Assembly: GCF_005862305.2 (NCBI RefSeq)
Contig: NZ_CP054021.1
Location: 868,001-932,000, forward strand
Reading direction: 5' to 3'
Source of the DNA: Rhizobium indicum
GTDB taxonomy: Bacteria > Pseudomonadota > Alphaproteobacteria > Rhizobiales > Rhizobiaceae
DNA: 64,000 nt
Shown piece after piece: positions 1 through 8,987 of the stretch (position 1 is the first letter of the stretch; every line of letters begins with the position of its first letter). The notes under the pieces were generated by a model. That model was not told where the DNA came from. It saw only the letters and a list, made by a program, of their open reading frames with translations, and ran no database searches. A program made the position numbers and the translations under genes.

Positions 1-2
1 CC

Positions 3-953
3 GACATGGAGAAATATGTCCGGGTCGGACGGCAGGTGCGCGCCATGATGCAGGATCTGACGCCGCTGGTGCAGCCGCTGTCGATCGACGAGGCCTTCCT
101 GGAGCTCGGCGGCACCGAGAGGCTGCATCACGATCCGCCGGCGCGCACGCTCGCCAAATTCGCCCGTCGCATCGAAAGGGAGATCGGCATCACCGTTTCG
201 GTCGGGCTTTCCTATTGCAAATTTCTCGCCAAGGTCGCCTCCGATCTGCAGAAGCCGCGCGGCTTTTCGGTCATCGGCCGCGAGGAAGCGGTCGAATTCC
301 TGGCACCGCGTCCCGTCACCACGATCTGGGGCGTCGGCAAGGCCTTTGCGGCGACGCTGGAGGCGGACGGTATCCGCACCATCAGCCAGTTGCAGCAGAT
401 GGAAGAAAACGACCTGATGCGCCGCTACGGCAGCATCGGCCAGCGGCTCGCACGGCTGTCGCGCGGCATCGACGACCGCGAAGTGCATCTCAATGATGCG
501 GCCAAAAGCGTTTCGTCCGAGACGACCTTCTTCGACGACATCTCGCGTTACGACGATCTGGTGCCGATCCTGCGCAACCTCTCCGAAAAGGTCTCCTGGC
601 GGCTGAAGAAAAACGGCATTGCCGGCCAGACCGTCGTCCTGAAGATGAAGACCGCCGATTTCAAATCGCGCACCCGCAACCGCAAGCTCGAAGACCCGAC
701 CCAGCTTGCCGACAGGATCTTCCGCACCGGGCTCGAGCTTCTCGAAAAGGAAACGGACGGCACGAAATTCCGCTTGCTTGGCATCGGCGTCACCGATCTC
801 GGCGATGCCGGTCGCGCCGATCCGCCCGATCTCATCGACCAGCAATCAGGGCGGCGAGCGGCTGCCGAAGCGGCGATGGACAAGCTGCGCGACAAGTTCG
901 GCAAGAAGACGGTCGAGACCGGCTACACCTTCGGCAGCAAGCGCGATCACTAA
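3..953 (+). CDS. dinB: DNA polymerase IV (Y-family), 3' part, N-terminus outside window
   Basis: Error-prone translesion polymerase that extends mismatched or damaged primer ends. About 316 residues are visible; the missing N-terminus should hold the first catalytic aspartate. The second catalytic block of the palm (SIDEAF, near visible residue 26) is intact. It is followed by the thumb helix-hairpin-helix region ([10 protein letters not shown]) and the little-finger DNA-binding domain that starts near SSETTFFDD. The frame is open from the window edge, and the first ATG at base 6 is internal, not the start. The next gene follows in the same direction after about 90 bases. In many bacteria dinB is LexA-controlled; its promoter cannot be seen here. 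Confidence 0.95.
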   Translation, partial: DMEKYVRVGRQVRAMMQDLTPLVQPLSIDEAFLELGGTERLHHDPPARTLAKFARRIEREIGITVSVGLSYCKFLAKVASDLQKPRGFSVIGREEAVEFLAPRPVTTIWGVGKAFAATLEADGIRTISQLQQMEENDLMRRYGSIGQRLARLSRGIDDREVHLNDAAKSVSSETTFFDDISRYDDLVPILRNLSEKVSWRLKKNGIAGQTVVLKMKTADFKSRTRNRKLEDPTQLADRIFRTGLELLEKETDGTKFRLLGIGVTDLGDAGRADPPDLIDQQSGRRAAAEAAMDKLRDKFGKKTVETGYTFGSKRDH

Positions 954-1045
954 GGCGTGAAACCTGCGGGTGATCCAGCCTATAAAATCTTCGTTAAACT
1001 TCGTCCCATAATGTGCCGGGCAAGTATTGCGTATGGTTGGGTATC

Positions 1046-2299
1046 ATGTTCTCGCGTCTCGTCTTCGGCCTCGGCTTGCTGTCGGCCACCGCACTCGTGC
1101 ACCCCGCTCTTGCCGCGGATGCGCGCACACTGCAGATCATCGTCTCGAAGGACAAGCAGTCGCTTGCGGTCTATGATGGCACCGAGGTCGTCGCGACCTC
1201 GAAGGTCTCGACCGGCAAGGACGGCCACACGACGCCGAGCGGCATCTTTTCTGTGCTGGAAAAGCAGAAATACCACGAATCCAATCTCTATTCCAACGCC
1301 CCGATGCCGTTCATGCAAAGGCTGACATGGTCAGGCATCGCGCTCCATGAATCGAATTCGGTGCCGCGTTATCCGGCCTCGCATGGCTGCGTGCGTATGC
1401 CCGGCGCCTTCGCAAAAATGCTCTATGGGATGACCGACCGCGGTGTCCCCGTCATTATCAGCGACGGTGAACTGGCGCCGCAGCCGATCGAGCATCCGAC
1501 GCTTTTCCATCCGGATGCACCGGCGATGCCGCTGCTTTCGGATGTCGAACTGCGGCCCTCCATGCCCGACAGCCCCGAGAAGCCTGTGCAGGTGGCGATG
1601 AACGACACGGCCGCGATGCCGATGCCGGCAGCGCTGCCGATTGCAGCGCCCGAACCCGAGCCGCCATCTGAGCCGATCAGCATGCTCGTTACGCGCCGGA
1701 CGCTTCGCGAGACGGTGATCGACATCCAGACCCTCCTCAACCAGCTCGGCTTTTCCGCCGGCAATCCGGACGGCTTCCTCGGTCCGTCGACCGTGCAGGC
1801 GATCAAGGCTTTCAGGACATTGCGGCCGGCGGAATTCGCCGCCGACAGGAGCCTGGTCTCCGACACACTCCTCAGGGAAGTCTATGCCGCGGCCGGCAAG
1901 GGCGAGCCGCCGAACGGCGTCATCATGGTGCGGCAGGCCTTCAAGCCCCTCTTCGAAGCGCCGGTGACGATCGCCGATCCGGGACTGGCGCTTGGCACGC
2001 ATTTCCTCACGTTGCATGCCGTCGATGCAAAGGCCGGCACAGCGGACTGGCTCGGTATCACGCTCGAGAACAATCTCTCCCGCGAGACGATGAAGCGGCT
2101 TGGCATCACCAATCAGGAAAGCTCGATCATCACAGGCAAGCCGATCGCCCGTTCGCTCAGCCGGATTACCATCCCCGATGAGACCCGCCGCAAGATCGAC
2201 GCCCTCATCGCGCCGGGCTCGACGCTGACGATCTCCGATACCGGCCTCGGCCGGGAGACCGGCGAAGGCACGGATTTCATCACAATCACCCGCGGGTGA
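1046..2299 (+). CDS. Exported L,D-transpeptidase (YkuD) with peptidoglycan-binding domain
   Basis: Predicted periplasmic enzyme that makes 3-3 peptidoglycan cross-links or attaches proteins to the wall. The 417-residue product begins with a signal peptide ending near ALAADA (residue 24). The YkuD domain follows, with the catalytic motif SHGCVR and nucleophile Cys about residue 115, plus an upstream His at about 101. A Pro/Met-rich linker leads to a peptidoglycan-binding repeat (IDIQTLLNQLGF, about 210-260) and a C-terminal domain of unknown role. I chose the ATG that begins directly with the signal peptide; the frame is open 11 codons further upstream, but that stretch looks like 5' leader. 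It is convergent with dnaE; the two stop codons abut. Confidence 0.88.
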   Translation: MFSRLVFGLGLLSATALVHPALAADARTLQIIVSKDKQSLAVYDGTEVVATSKVSTGKDGHTTPSGIFSVLEKQKYHESNLYSNAPMPFMQRLTWSGIALHESNSVPRYPASHGCVRMPGAFAKMLYGMTDRGVPVIISDGELAPQPIEHPTLFHPDAPAMPLLSDVELRPSMPDSPEKPVQVAMNDTAAMPMPAALPIAAPEPEPPSEPISMLVTRRTLRETVIDIQTLLNQLGFSAGNPDGFLGPSTVQAIKAFRTLRPAEFAADRSLVSDTLLREVYAAAGKGEPPNGVIMVRQAFKPLFEAPVTIADPGLALGTHFLTLHAVDAKAGTADWLGITLENNLSRETMKRLGITNQESSIITGKPIARSLSRITIPDETRRKIDALIAPGSTLTISDTGLGRETGEGTDFITITRG

Positions 2300-5200
2300 T
2301 CAGACAAGCTCGACGTCGACGACGCCCGGGGCGGCGCGAAGGGCGGCGGCAATCTCCGGCGTGATGCGGTATTTCTCCGACAGCGCCACTTCCACTTCGC
2401 GTTTGCCATCCTCCTTGATGACGATGAAGGAAACCAGGCCATCGCCCTTGGCGTTCAAATGGCCGGCAACCATTCTCAGCGGTCCTGAATCGCGGACATA
2501 GACGCGCAGCGCCTTCTGCATCTGCAGCGACTTTTCCTCCAGCGACTGGATCGTCTGGATGCGCAGCCCGATGCCCTCCGGCCGCTCCTCGCCCGTCGCG
2601 GTCAGCACGAAAGATTTTCCCGATTCGAGCACATCGCGATACTGGTTCAGCATTTCCGAAAACAGCACTGCTTCGAACTGGCCTGAAGAATCCGAAAAGA
2701 CGATGATGCCCATCTTGTTGCCGGTGCGGGTCTTGCGCTCCTGCTTCGAGATGACGGTGCCGGCAAGGCGCGCATTGGCCGCGCCCTGTTTGATGGCGGC
2801 GGAAAACTCGGCAAAGGTTTGCACCCGCATCTTCTGCAGGATGTGGTTGTAGGAATCGAGCGGGTGGGCTGTCAGATAAAAGCCCAGCACTTGGAATTCC
2901 TTGAGCAGCCGCTCGGAGGGGAGCCAGGGCGAGAACGGCGGCAGGGAGATCTTCTCAGGCCCCGACGTCAGCGTGCTGCCGAAAATGTCTGACTGGCCGC
3001 TCAGCTTGTTCTCTTGGGCGCGCTGGGCATAACCGAGAACACGGTCGAGGCCGGCTGCCAGCTGGGCGCGGTCCATGTCGAAACAATCGAAGGCACCGGC
3101 ATAGATCAGGCTTTCGAGCACGCGACGATTGACCTGACGCGGATCGATGCGCAGGCAGAAATCCTCGACACTGGCAAAGGGCTTGTCGCCACGCACCTCG
3201 ACGATATGGTCGACGGCGGATTCGCCAACGCCCTTGAGTGCGGCGAGCGCGTAATAGATGCGGTTGTCGCCGGTCTCGAAAGGGCGGAAGGAGGTCTGCA
3301 CCGAGGGTGCGATCACCTCGATGCCGAGGCGCTTGGCATCCTGGCGGAAATCATTGACCTTTTCGGTGTTGGACATGTCGAGCGTCATCGAGGCAGCGAG
3401 GAATTCGACCGGATAATGCGCCTTCATGTAGGCCGTCTGGTAAGAGACGATGGCATAGGCGGCGGCATGCGACTTGTTGAAGCCGTAATTGGCGAACTTC
3501 GCCAGCAGTTCGAAGATATTGTCGGCCTGCGGCTTCGATACGCCATTCTTGACGGCGCCAACGACGAAGCGTTCGCGCTGCTGGTCCATCTCAGCCTTGA
3601 TCTTCTTACCCATGGCGCGACGCAGAAGGTCGGCTTCCCCCAGCGAATAGCCTGATAGTACCTGGGCGATCTGCATCACCTGTTCCTGATAGACGATGAC
3701 GCCCTGGGTTTCCTTGAGCAGGTGGTCGATCATCGGATGGATCGATTCCAGCTCTTCGTCGCCGTGCTTGCGGGCATTGTAGGTCGGGATGTTCTCCATC
3801 GGGCCGGGACGATAGAGCGCCACCAGCGCGATGATGTCCTCGATGCAGTCCGGCTTCATGCCGATCAGCGCCTTGCGCATGCCGGCACTTTCCACCTGGA
3901 ACACGCCGACCGTCTCGCCGCGCGACAGCATCTCGTAGGTCTTCTTGTCGTCGAGAGGAATGGCTGCGAGATCGACCTTGATACCGAGCTTGGCGACGAA
4001 ATCGACCGCGACCTTCAGCACGGTCAGCGTCTTCAGGCCGAGGAAGTCGAATTTGACCAAGCCCGCCTGCTCGACCCATTTCATGTTGAACTGGGTGACC
4101 GGCATATCGGAGCGCGGATCGCGATACATCGGCACCAGCTTGGAAAGCGGCCGGTCGCCGATGACGATACCGGCGGCATGGGTCGAGGCGTGGCGGTAAA
4201 GCCCCTCGATCTTCTGGGCGATATCGAGCAGCCGCGCGACAACCGGTTCCTTTGCCGCCTCCTCCTGCAGCTTCGGCTCCTCCTCGATCGCCTTGGACAG
4301 CGGCGTCGGATTGGCGGGATTGTTCGGCACGAGTTTGCAAATCTTGTCGACCTGGCCATAGGGCATCTCAAGCACACGGCCGACGTCGCGAAGGGCGGCG
4401 CGTGCCTGCAGCGAACCGAAAGTGATGATCTGCGCCACCTGCTCGCGACCATACTTGGCCTGGACATAGCGGATCACCTCTTCGCGGCGGTCCTGGCAGA
4501 AGTCGATGTCGAAGTCCGGCATCGAGACGCGTTCCGGATTGAGGAAGCGCTCGAAGAGCAGCGAAAAACGCAAGGGATCGACATCGGTGATCGTCAAGGC
4601 ATAGGCGACCAGCGAACCGGCGCCCGAACCACGGCCGGGACCGACCGGAATGTCATGCTGCTTGGCCCATTTGATGAAGTCGGCAACGATCAGGAAGTAG
4701 CCGGGGAAACGCATGCGCTCGATGACGCTGAGCTCGAAATCAAGCCGTTCGCGATAATCCTTTTCCTCGTAACCCGGCGACATGCCGAGCGTTGCAAGCC
4801 GCATGTCCAGCCCTTCGACCGCCTGGCGGCGCAGCTCGCTCGCCTCGGCGCGTTCGGCCTCCTCGGCATCATCGGTCGCACCGGTGAAGCGTGGCAGGAT
4901 CGGCTTTCGCGTCTTCAGCACGAAGGAGCAGCGCGTGGCGATCTCGATCGTATTTTCCAGCGCTTCCGGCAGGTCGGCGAAGAGCTTGACCATCTCGGCC
5001 CGGCTCTTCAGATAGTGATCCGGCGTCAGGCGAAAGCGGCTGTCATCGGAGACGATGGCGTTGTGCGCGACCGCCATCAGCGCATCATGGGCGTCGTAAT
5101 CGTCGCGTGTCGGAAAGAAAGCCTCATTGGTCGCAACCAGCGGTAGGTCGTGGGCATAGGCGAGCCCGATAATCTTCTGTTCGTGCCGCTTGTCGTAGGT

Positions 5201-5797
5201 GCCGTGCCGCTGCAGCTCGACATAAAGCCTGTCGCCGAAGAGACGCTTCAGCGTGAGCAGCCGGACTTCCGCCTGAGCGGGATGGCCTTCCTTGATCGCC
5301 ACGTCGACCGGCCCGGTCAAGGCGCCGCTCAATGCGATCAGCCCTTCCGTGCCCGCCTCCTCCAGCCAGGAGGCGCTGATATGAACGGCCTGGTTGCTCT
5401 CGCCGCCGAGATAGGCCCGACTGACGAGATCGACCAGCCTTTCATAACCGGCATCCGTCGCGGCGAGAAGAACGATCGACGGCAGCTTGACCAGTGCCTG
5501 CTGGCCGCCGCGCTTCTCCGTTTCCAACCCATCTTCCATGTCGATCGAGACCTGGCAGCCGATGATCGGCTGCAGGCCGTCTTCCATCGCCTTCTGCGAG
5601 AATTCGAGGGCGACGAACAGATTGTTGGTGTCGGTAATCGCAATCGCCGGCTGACTGTCGCCGGTCGCCTTGTAGAGGATCTTCTTCAGTGGCAGGGCGC
5701 CCTCGAGAAGCGAATAGGCGGAATGGACCCTCAGGTGGATGAAGCCTGGCGTGCCGCCGGTCGCCTCACCCGTTGAACCCTTTGCCGTATCCGCCAT
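2300..5797 (-). CDS. dnaE: DNA polymerase III alpha subunit (DnaE1 type)
   Basis: Replicative polymerase catalytic subunit, 1165 residues, the usual size for DnaE1 rather than the shorter SOS-type DnaE2. An N-terminal PHP domain starts at HLRVHSAYSLLEG. The palm motifs are GRGSGAGSLVAYAL and the catalytic PDFDIDF. Further on are a helix-hairpin-helix region (NRRVLESLIYAGAFD) and an OB fold (RLAGTVISKQERKTRTG). The ATG is chosen because GGAAAGG precedes it by 7 bases; an in-frame TTG lies five codons upstream. The 28-codon gene just upstream is on the same strand, so the LexA box there might also influence dnaE. Confidence 0.97.
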   Translation of the reverse strand: MADTAKGSTGEATGGTPGFIHLRVHSAYSLLEGALPLKKILYKATGDSQPAIAITDTNNLFVALEFSQKAMEDGLQPIIGCQVSIDMEDGLETEKRGGQQALVKLPSIVLLAATDAGYERLVDLVSRAYLGGESNQAVHISASWLEEAGTEGLIALSGALTGPVDVAIKEGHPAQAEVRLLTLKRLFGDRLYVELQRHGTYDKRHEQKIIGLAYAHDLPLVATNEAFFPTRDDYDAHDALMAVAHNAIVSDDSRFRLTPDHYLKSRAEMVKLFADLPEALENTIEIATRCSFVLKTRKPILPRFTGATDDAEEAERAEASELRRQAVEGLDMRLATLGMSPGYEEKDYRERLDFELSVIERMRFPGYFLIVADFIKWAKQHDIPVGPGRGSGAGSLVAYALTITDVDPLRFSLLFERFLNPERVSMPDFDIDFCQDRREEVIRYVQAKYGREQVAQIITFGSLQARAALRDVGRVLEMPYGQVDKICKLVPNNPANPTPLSKAIEEEPKLQEEAAKEPVVARLLDIAQKIEGLYRHASTHAAGIVIGDRPLSKLVPMYRDPRSDMPVTQFNMKWVEQAGLVKFDFLGLKTLTVLKVAVDFVAKLGIKVDLAAIPLDDKKTYEMLSRGETVGVFQVESAGMRKALIGMKPDCIEDIIALVALYRPGPMENIPTYNARKHGDEELESIHPMIDHLLKETQGVIVYQEQVMQIAQVLSGYSLGEADLLRRAMGKKIKAEMDQQRERFVVGAVKNGVSKPQADNIFELLAKFANYGFNKSHAAAYAIVSYQTAYMKAHYPVEFLAASMTLDMSNTEKVNDFRQDAKRLGIEVIAPSVQTSFRPFETGDNRIYYALAALKGVGESAVDHIVEVRGDKPFASVEDFCLRIDPRQVNRRVLESLIYAGAFDCFDMDRAQLAAGLDRVLGYAQRAQENKLSGQSDIFGSTLTSGPEKISLPPFSPWLPSERLLKEFQVLGFYLTAHPLDSYNHILQKMRVQTFAEFSAAIKQGAANARLAGTVISKQERKTRTGNKMGIIVFSDSSGQFEAVLFSEMLNQYRDVLESGKSFVLTATGEERPEGIGLRIQTIQSLEEKSLQMQKALRVYVRDSGPLRMVAGHLNAKGDGLVSFIVIKEDGKREVEVALSEKYRITPEIAAALRAAPGVVDVELV

Positions 5798-5879
5798 GAT
5801 ATGCCTTTCCAATCACCCGAATGAATCGGACGCATTGTCGGCATAGAGGGCGATGATGTCCAGAAGAAGTCCCGCGTCC

Positions 5880-5904
5880 GGACCGCATGATTACCATACG
5901 GTCC
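5880..5904 (-). other. Hairpin between the 28-codon gene and dnaE
   Basis: On the minus strand a 10-base stem (GGACCGTATG against CATGCGGTCC, one G-U pair) with a 5-base loop lies just after the stop of the small peptide gene. It has no U-run, so it is not a canonical intrinsic terminator. It could still separate the small transcript from dnaE or stabilise its 3' end. Confidence 0.4.
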
Positions 5905-5914
5905 CCTGAAAACT

Positions 5915-6001
5915 TTAGAGCGCCATGACGATGAGCGAGAAGCTTGCAACGAACATTGCGATGGAGGTGAATGCTGCGATATCACGGATCATGTCAGTCA
6001 T
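5915..6001 (-). CDS. Predicted 28-residue SOS-controlled membrane peptide
   Basis: A 28-codon reading frame with a short charged start (MTDMIRD) followed by a single hydrophobic segment (about residues 8-28, ending FSLIVMAL). Translation signals are strong: AAAGGAGA lies 5-6 bases before the ATG. Upstream are a TTGACA element and a GAAC-N7-GAAC LexA box whose near edge is 33 bases from the ATG. Size, topology and SOS control recall E. coli TisB (29 residues) and Caulobacter SidA (29 residues), both LexA-regulated inner-membrane peptides that depolarise the membrane or block division. I see no sequence proof of homology to either. It could instead be a leader peptide for dnaE, which begins 117 bases downstream on the same strand. 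Confidence 0.68.
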   Translation of the reverse strand: MTDMIRDIAAFTSIAMFVASFSLIVMAL

Positions 6002-6034
6002 CGGGCTCTCCTTTACTCGTTATGTTTTCAATTT

Positions 6035-6049
6035 GTTCCATGTATGTTC
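6035..6049 (-). promoter_or_regulatory. LexA (SOS) box facing the 28-codon gene
   Basis: Exact match to the alphaproteobacterial LexA consensus GTTC-N7-GTTC (GAACATACATGGAAC on the minus strand). It lies just downstream of a TTGACA -35-like element at 6053-6058, so bound LexA would cover the promoter. The near edge is 33 bases from the start codon. Confidence 0.75.
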
Positions 6050-6236
6050 CGTTGTCAACAGGAATCTTTTCCTCCTTTCTTGTGTTTGAAAATCCCAGGA
6101 AATAGGCGACGAATCGGCTAAAGGGCCGGCGCTCGATGTGATCGGCAGCAGCCTTGCCCTTTCCCGATCCGCCGCAGATTGGTCATGGTACTCAGGCGGC
6201 AGACCTCCTCAGGGCGACTCTTTATTTCCGGCATAT

Positions 6237-6251
6237 GTTCTTTTTTTGTTC
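6237..6251 (+). promoter_or_regulatory. LexA (SOS) box facing the DUF5680 gene
   Basis: GTTC, seven T residues, GTTC: an exact GTTC-N7-GTTC match with the T-rich spacer often seen in alphaproteobacterial SOS operators. It ends 49 bases before the start codon of the DUF5680 gene. A perfect 12-base palindrome, ATGCCGCGGCAT, lies just downstream at 6257-6268. Confidence 0.75.
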
Positions 6252-6300
6252 TTTACATGCCGCGGCATATTTGCCAGCATCGGGCCGAGAGGAGAATGAC

Positions 6301-6765
6301 ATGGTCGATATTGCGATGCTGAACGAATTCGTCGTGGAGGCGAAGGCTGCGACCTATGTCGGCGGCGGCGTGGCGCGCGTGCCCTGCCGGCCGGGTGCCC
6401 ACGATATCGGTTTCGAACGCGGCGACTGGCGCTATCTCGACAGCTATTTCGGCGGGACCGATTTCGCCGGACAGGAAGTGGTGTGGCTTGCCGACGAGCC
6501 CGTCTGGGCGATGAATTATTTCGGCTGCATCATTGCGCCTGAGCTTATCGACGGCGCAGCAGCGGGAACGGTGATCAAGACGGCACTTTCTGCGATGTAT
6601 CGCGAGGGCCGGTTTCTTGGCGGGATGGAATTCGACCATCCGTTCGGCCGCTATATCGACAGCAGCGAAGGCGGCTGCGAGCGGTTCAGCGGCCACGAAT
6701 GCATCATGGTCGATGGCCAGAAGGCCTATGTGCTCGACTATCGCGGCGGGCTGGTCATCCCCTGA
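6301..6765 (+). CDS. DUF5680 domain protein, probably SOS-regulated
   Basis: A 154-residue soluble protein covering one DUF5680 domain. It opens LNEFVVEAKAATYVGGG, then has a GDWRYLDSYFGG block and a conserved WAMNYFG segment, and closes with the family pattern of aromatic and Gly residues in AYVLDYRGGLVIP. The domain is often fused to XRE-type DNA-binding domains, but here it stands alone. Its biochemical role is not known. The start is chosen by GAGAGGAGAA ending a few bases before the ATG; the frame remains open upstream but crosses the LexA box. That box makes DNA-damage induction the best clue to function. A repeat-rich gap separates it from lolD. Confidence 0.8.
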   Translation: MVDIAMLNEFVVEAKAATYVGGGVARVPCRPGAHDIGFERGDWRYLDSYFGGTDFAGQEVVWLADEPVWAMNYFGCIIAPELIDGAAAGTVIKTALSAMYREGRFLGGMEFDHPFGRYIDSSEGGCERFSGHECIMVDGQKAYVLDYRGGLVIP

Positions 6766-6769
6766 TCGT

Positions 6770-6945
6770 GGCCCGCTGCACCTTCCCCGCTCGCGGGGCG
6801 AAGGGACATGCCGCACCGGCTTTCTCTAACCTCGACGCTGCGTTTGGCACGTTCCCTCGCCCCGCTTTTACGGGGGTCCGAAGGACAGGGCGAGACGAGT
6901 GGCTCGACCCCGGTAGGTTAGGGTGAGGAGCAGCCATCGGCGTTA
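6770..6945. repeat. Rhizobial intergenic repeat, palindromic (copy 1)
   Basis: Composite of short inverted repeats. GGCACGTTCCCTCGCCCCGC, a TTTTA loop and CGGGG form one arm; the end reads GGTTAGGGTGAGGAGCAG. A second copy lies at 36288-36348 with the same order of blocks. The earlier half (CCTTCCCCGCTCGCGGGGCG) adds another small hairpin. Both copies fill a gap between genes. Confidence 0.65.
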
Positions 6946-6969
6946 ACCGGACAGCCATGGACCGCGGTC

Positions 6970-7653
6970 TCAGAAATCGACGATCTTGCCATCGGAGATC
7001 GTCACGCGCCGATCCATGCGGCGGGCGAGCTCGTGATTATGGGTGGCGATGAGGGCAGCAAGGCCGGATTGGCGCACCAGCGCTTCCAGCGCGTCGAAGA
7101 CGTAGCTTGCCGTTTCGGGGTCGAGATTGCCGGTCGGCTCGTCGGCAAGAAGCAGGGTCGGCGCATTGGCGACGGCGCGAGCAATCGCAACGCGCTGCTG
7201 CTCGCCGCCGGAAAGCTCGCCGGGGCGATGCGAGCCACGGTGGCCGATGCGCATATAATCGAGAAGCTGGCCGGCCCGCTCTCCGGCTTCCTTCCAGGAA
7301 AGCCCGGCGATCAGCTGCGGCATCATGATATTTTCGAGCGCCGAGAATTCCGGCAGCAGGTGGTGGAACTGATAGACGAAGCCGATTTCGCTGCGGCGGA
7401 TGGCGGTGCGTTTCTCGTCGCTCAGACCGTCACAGGCATGGCCGTTGATGTTGACTTCACCGCCGTCCGGATGCTCCAGCAGGCCTGCGACATGCAGCAG
7501 TGTCGACTTGCCGGTGCCGGAAGGAGCGACGAGAGCGACAATCTCCCCCTTCGATATGGAAAAATCCGCGCCCTTCAGGATCGAGAGCAGCGTACCGCCC
7601 TGCCCGTAATGGCGCTCGACGCCGGTAAGCTGGAGAACGACGTTGCGTTTCAT
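6970..7653 (-). CDS. lolD: Lipoprotein-releasing ABC transporter, ATP-binding subunit
   Basis: ATPase of the Lol system that extracts outer-membrane lipoproteins from the inner membrane for hand-over to LolA. The 227-residue product has Walker A (APSGTGKST, about residues 43-51, with Ala in place of the usual first Gly), the ABC signature [15 protein letters not shown] and Walker [13 protein letters not shown], followed by the switch His in ATHNHEL. It is downstream of the permease gene, 14 bases apart, so the two form one transcription unit with proS. The MacB/LolD family also contains peptide and drug exporters, but the LolC/E neighbour supports Lol. Confidence 0.92.
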   Translation of the reverse strand: MKRNVVLQLTGVERHYGQGGTLLSILKGADFSISKGEIVALVAPSGTGKSTLLHVAGLLEHPDGGEVNINGHACDGLSDEKRTAIRRSEIGFVYQFHHLLPEFSALENIMMPQLIAGLSWKEAGERAGQLLDYMRIGHRGSHRPGELSGGEQQRVAIARAVANAPTLLLADEPTGNLDPETASYVFDALEALVRQSGLAALIATHNHELARRMDRRVTISDGKIVDF

Positions 7654-7667
7654 GAAGGCGGCATTCC

Positions 7668-8972
7668 TTATTCGTAGCGCAGGGCCTGCACCGGATCGAG
7701 CCTGGAGGCACGCCAGGCCGGGAAGATGGTCGCGATGAAGGAGAGCGTCAGCGCCATGACGACGATCGAGATCGTTTCACTCAGATCCATCTCGGCCGGC
7801 AGCTGGCTGAGGAAATAGACTTGCGGATTGAACAGTACGGTGCCTGAAATCCACGAGAAGAACTGGCGGACGGATTCGATGTTGACGCAGACGAGAACGC
7901 CGAGCAGAACGCCGGCAATGGTGCCGACGATGCCGATCGCCGCCCCGGTCATGAAGAAGATGCGCATGATCGCGCCGGCGCTGGCGCCCATGGTGCGCAG
8001 GATGGCGATATCGCTGCCCTTGTCCTTCACCAGCATGATGAGGCCGGAGATGATGTTCAGCGCCGCGACAAGCACGATCAGAGTCAGGATCATGAACATG
8101 ACGTTGCGCTCGACCTGAAGCGCCGAGAAGAAGGTCTGGTTGCGCTGGCGCCAGTCGGTGATGGCGATCTGGCGGCCGGCCGCTTCCTCCACCTTGGGCC
8201 TTAGATCGTCGATATCGTCGGGGTTGTCGACGAAGAGCTCGATCGACTGCACCAGTCCCTCGGCATTGAAATAGAGCTGCGCTTCCTCGAGCGGCATGAA
8301 GATGATCGAGGAGTCATATTCCGACATGCCGATCTCGAAGAGACCGGAAATCTTGTAGGATTTGATGCGAGGGCTGACACCCATCGGCGTAATGTCGCCA
8401 TCCGGTGACGTCAGCGTAATGAGATCGCCAACGCGCAGACCGAGTTGGTCGGCCATGCGGGTGCCGATCAGCACGCCGTCGCCGGAGGCATACCCCACCA
8501 TATCGCCGGATTTGATGTTGTCGGAGACCGTTTTGAGCTTGATCAGATCCTCGGCGCGGGCGCCGCGCACCAGAGCGCCGGTGCTGCCGCCGGCCTGGGC
8601 TGAGGCGAGCACCTGCCCTTCCACGAGCGGTAGCGCCATCTTGACGCCAGGTACGGCGGCGAGCTTGCTGCTGAGGACCGGATAATCGGTGAAGGGGCCG
8701 TCGACCGGCTGAACGATCATGTGGCCGTTGATGCCGAGGATGCGCGAGACGAGCTCGGTGCGGAAGCCGTTCATGACGGCCATGACGATGATCAGCGTCG
8801 CAACGCCGAGCATGATGCCGACAAAGGAGAAGCCGGCGATGACCGATATGAAGGCTTCCTTGCGGCGGGCGCGCAGATAACGCCACGCCACGAGGCGTTC
8901 AAAGGTGGAAAATGGCTTGCCAGCCGGACCCAAGCCGGATTTCGAACTCCGGTCCACTGCTGCTTCTGCCAT
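7668..8972 (-). CDS. lolC: Lipoprotein-releasing ABC transporter permease (LolC/LolE family)
   Basis: Inner-membrane partner of the ATPase encoded next to it. The 434-residue protein starts with a membrane helix near residues 43-70 ([23 protein letters not shown]), then a large periplasmic MacB-like domain (NGHMIVQP to about residue 260). Three C-terminal helices follow, ending with the FtsX-type tail [19 protein letters not shown]. As is common in alphaproteobacteria there is a single LolC/E-type gene, so the complex is probably a homodimer of this permease with two LolD. It lies 15 bases after proS. Confidence 0.92.
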   Translation of the reverse strand: MAEAAVDRSSKSGLGPAGKPFSTFERLVAWRYLRARRKEAFISVIAGFSFVGIMLGVATLIIVMAVMNGFRTELVSRILGINGHMIVQPVDGPFTDYPVLSSKLAAVPGVKMALPLVEGQVLASAQAGGSTGALVRGARAEDLIKLKTVSDNIKSGDMVGYASGDGVLIGTRMADQLGLRVGDLITLTSPDGDITPMGVSPRIKSYKISGLFEIGMSEYDSSIIFMPLEEAQLYFNAEGLVQSIELFVDNPDDIDDLRPKVEEAAGRQIAITDWRQRNQTFFSALQVERNVMFMILTLIVLVAALNIISGLIMLVKDKGSDIAILRTMGASAGAIMRIFFMTGAAIGIVGTIAGVLLGVLVCVNIESVRQFFSWISGTVLFNPQVYFLSQLPAEMDLSETISIVVMALTLSFIATIFPAWRASRLDPVQALRYE

Positions 8973-8987
8973 TTCGCCTCCGTTTCC

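Noticed and set aside
6845..6862. TGGCAC element resembling a sigma-54 promoter
   Set aside because: The -12 TTGC block is not at the right spacing and the sequence belongs to a palindromic repeat.
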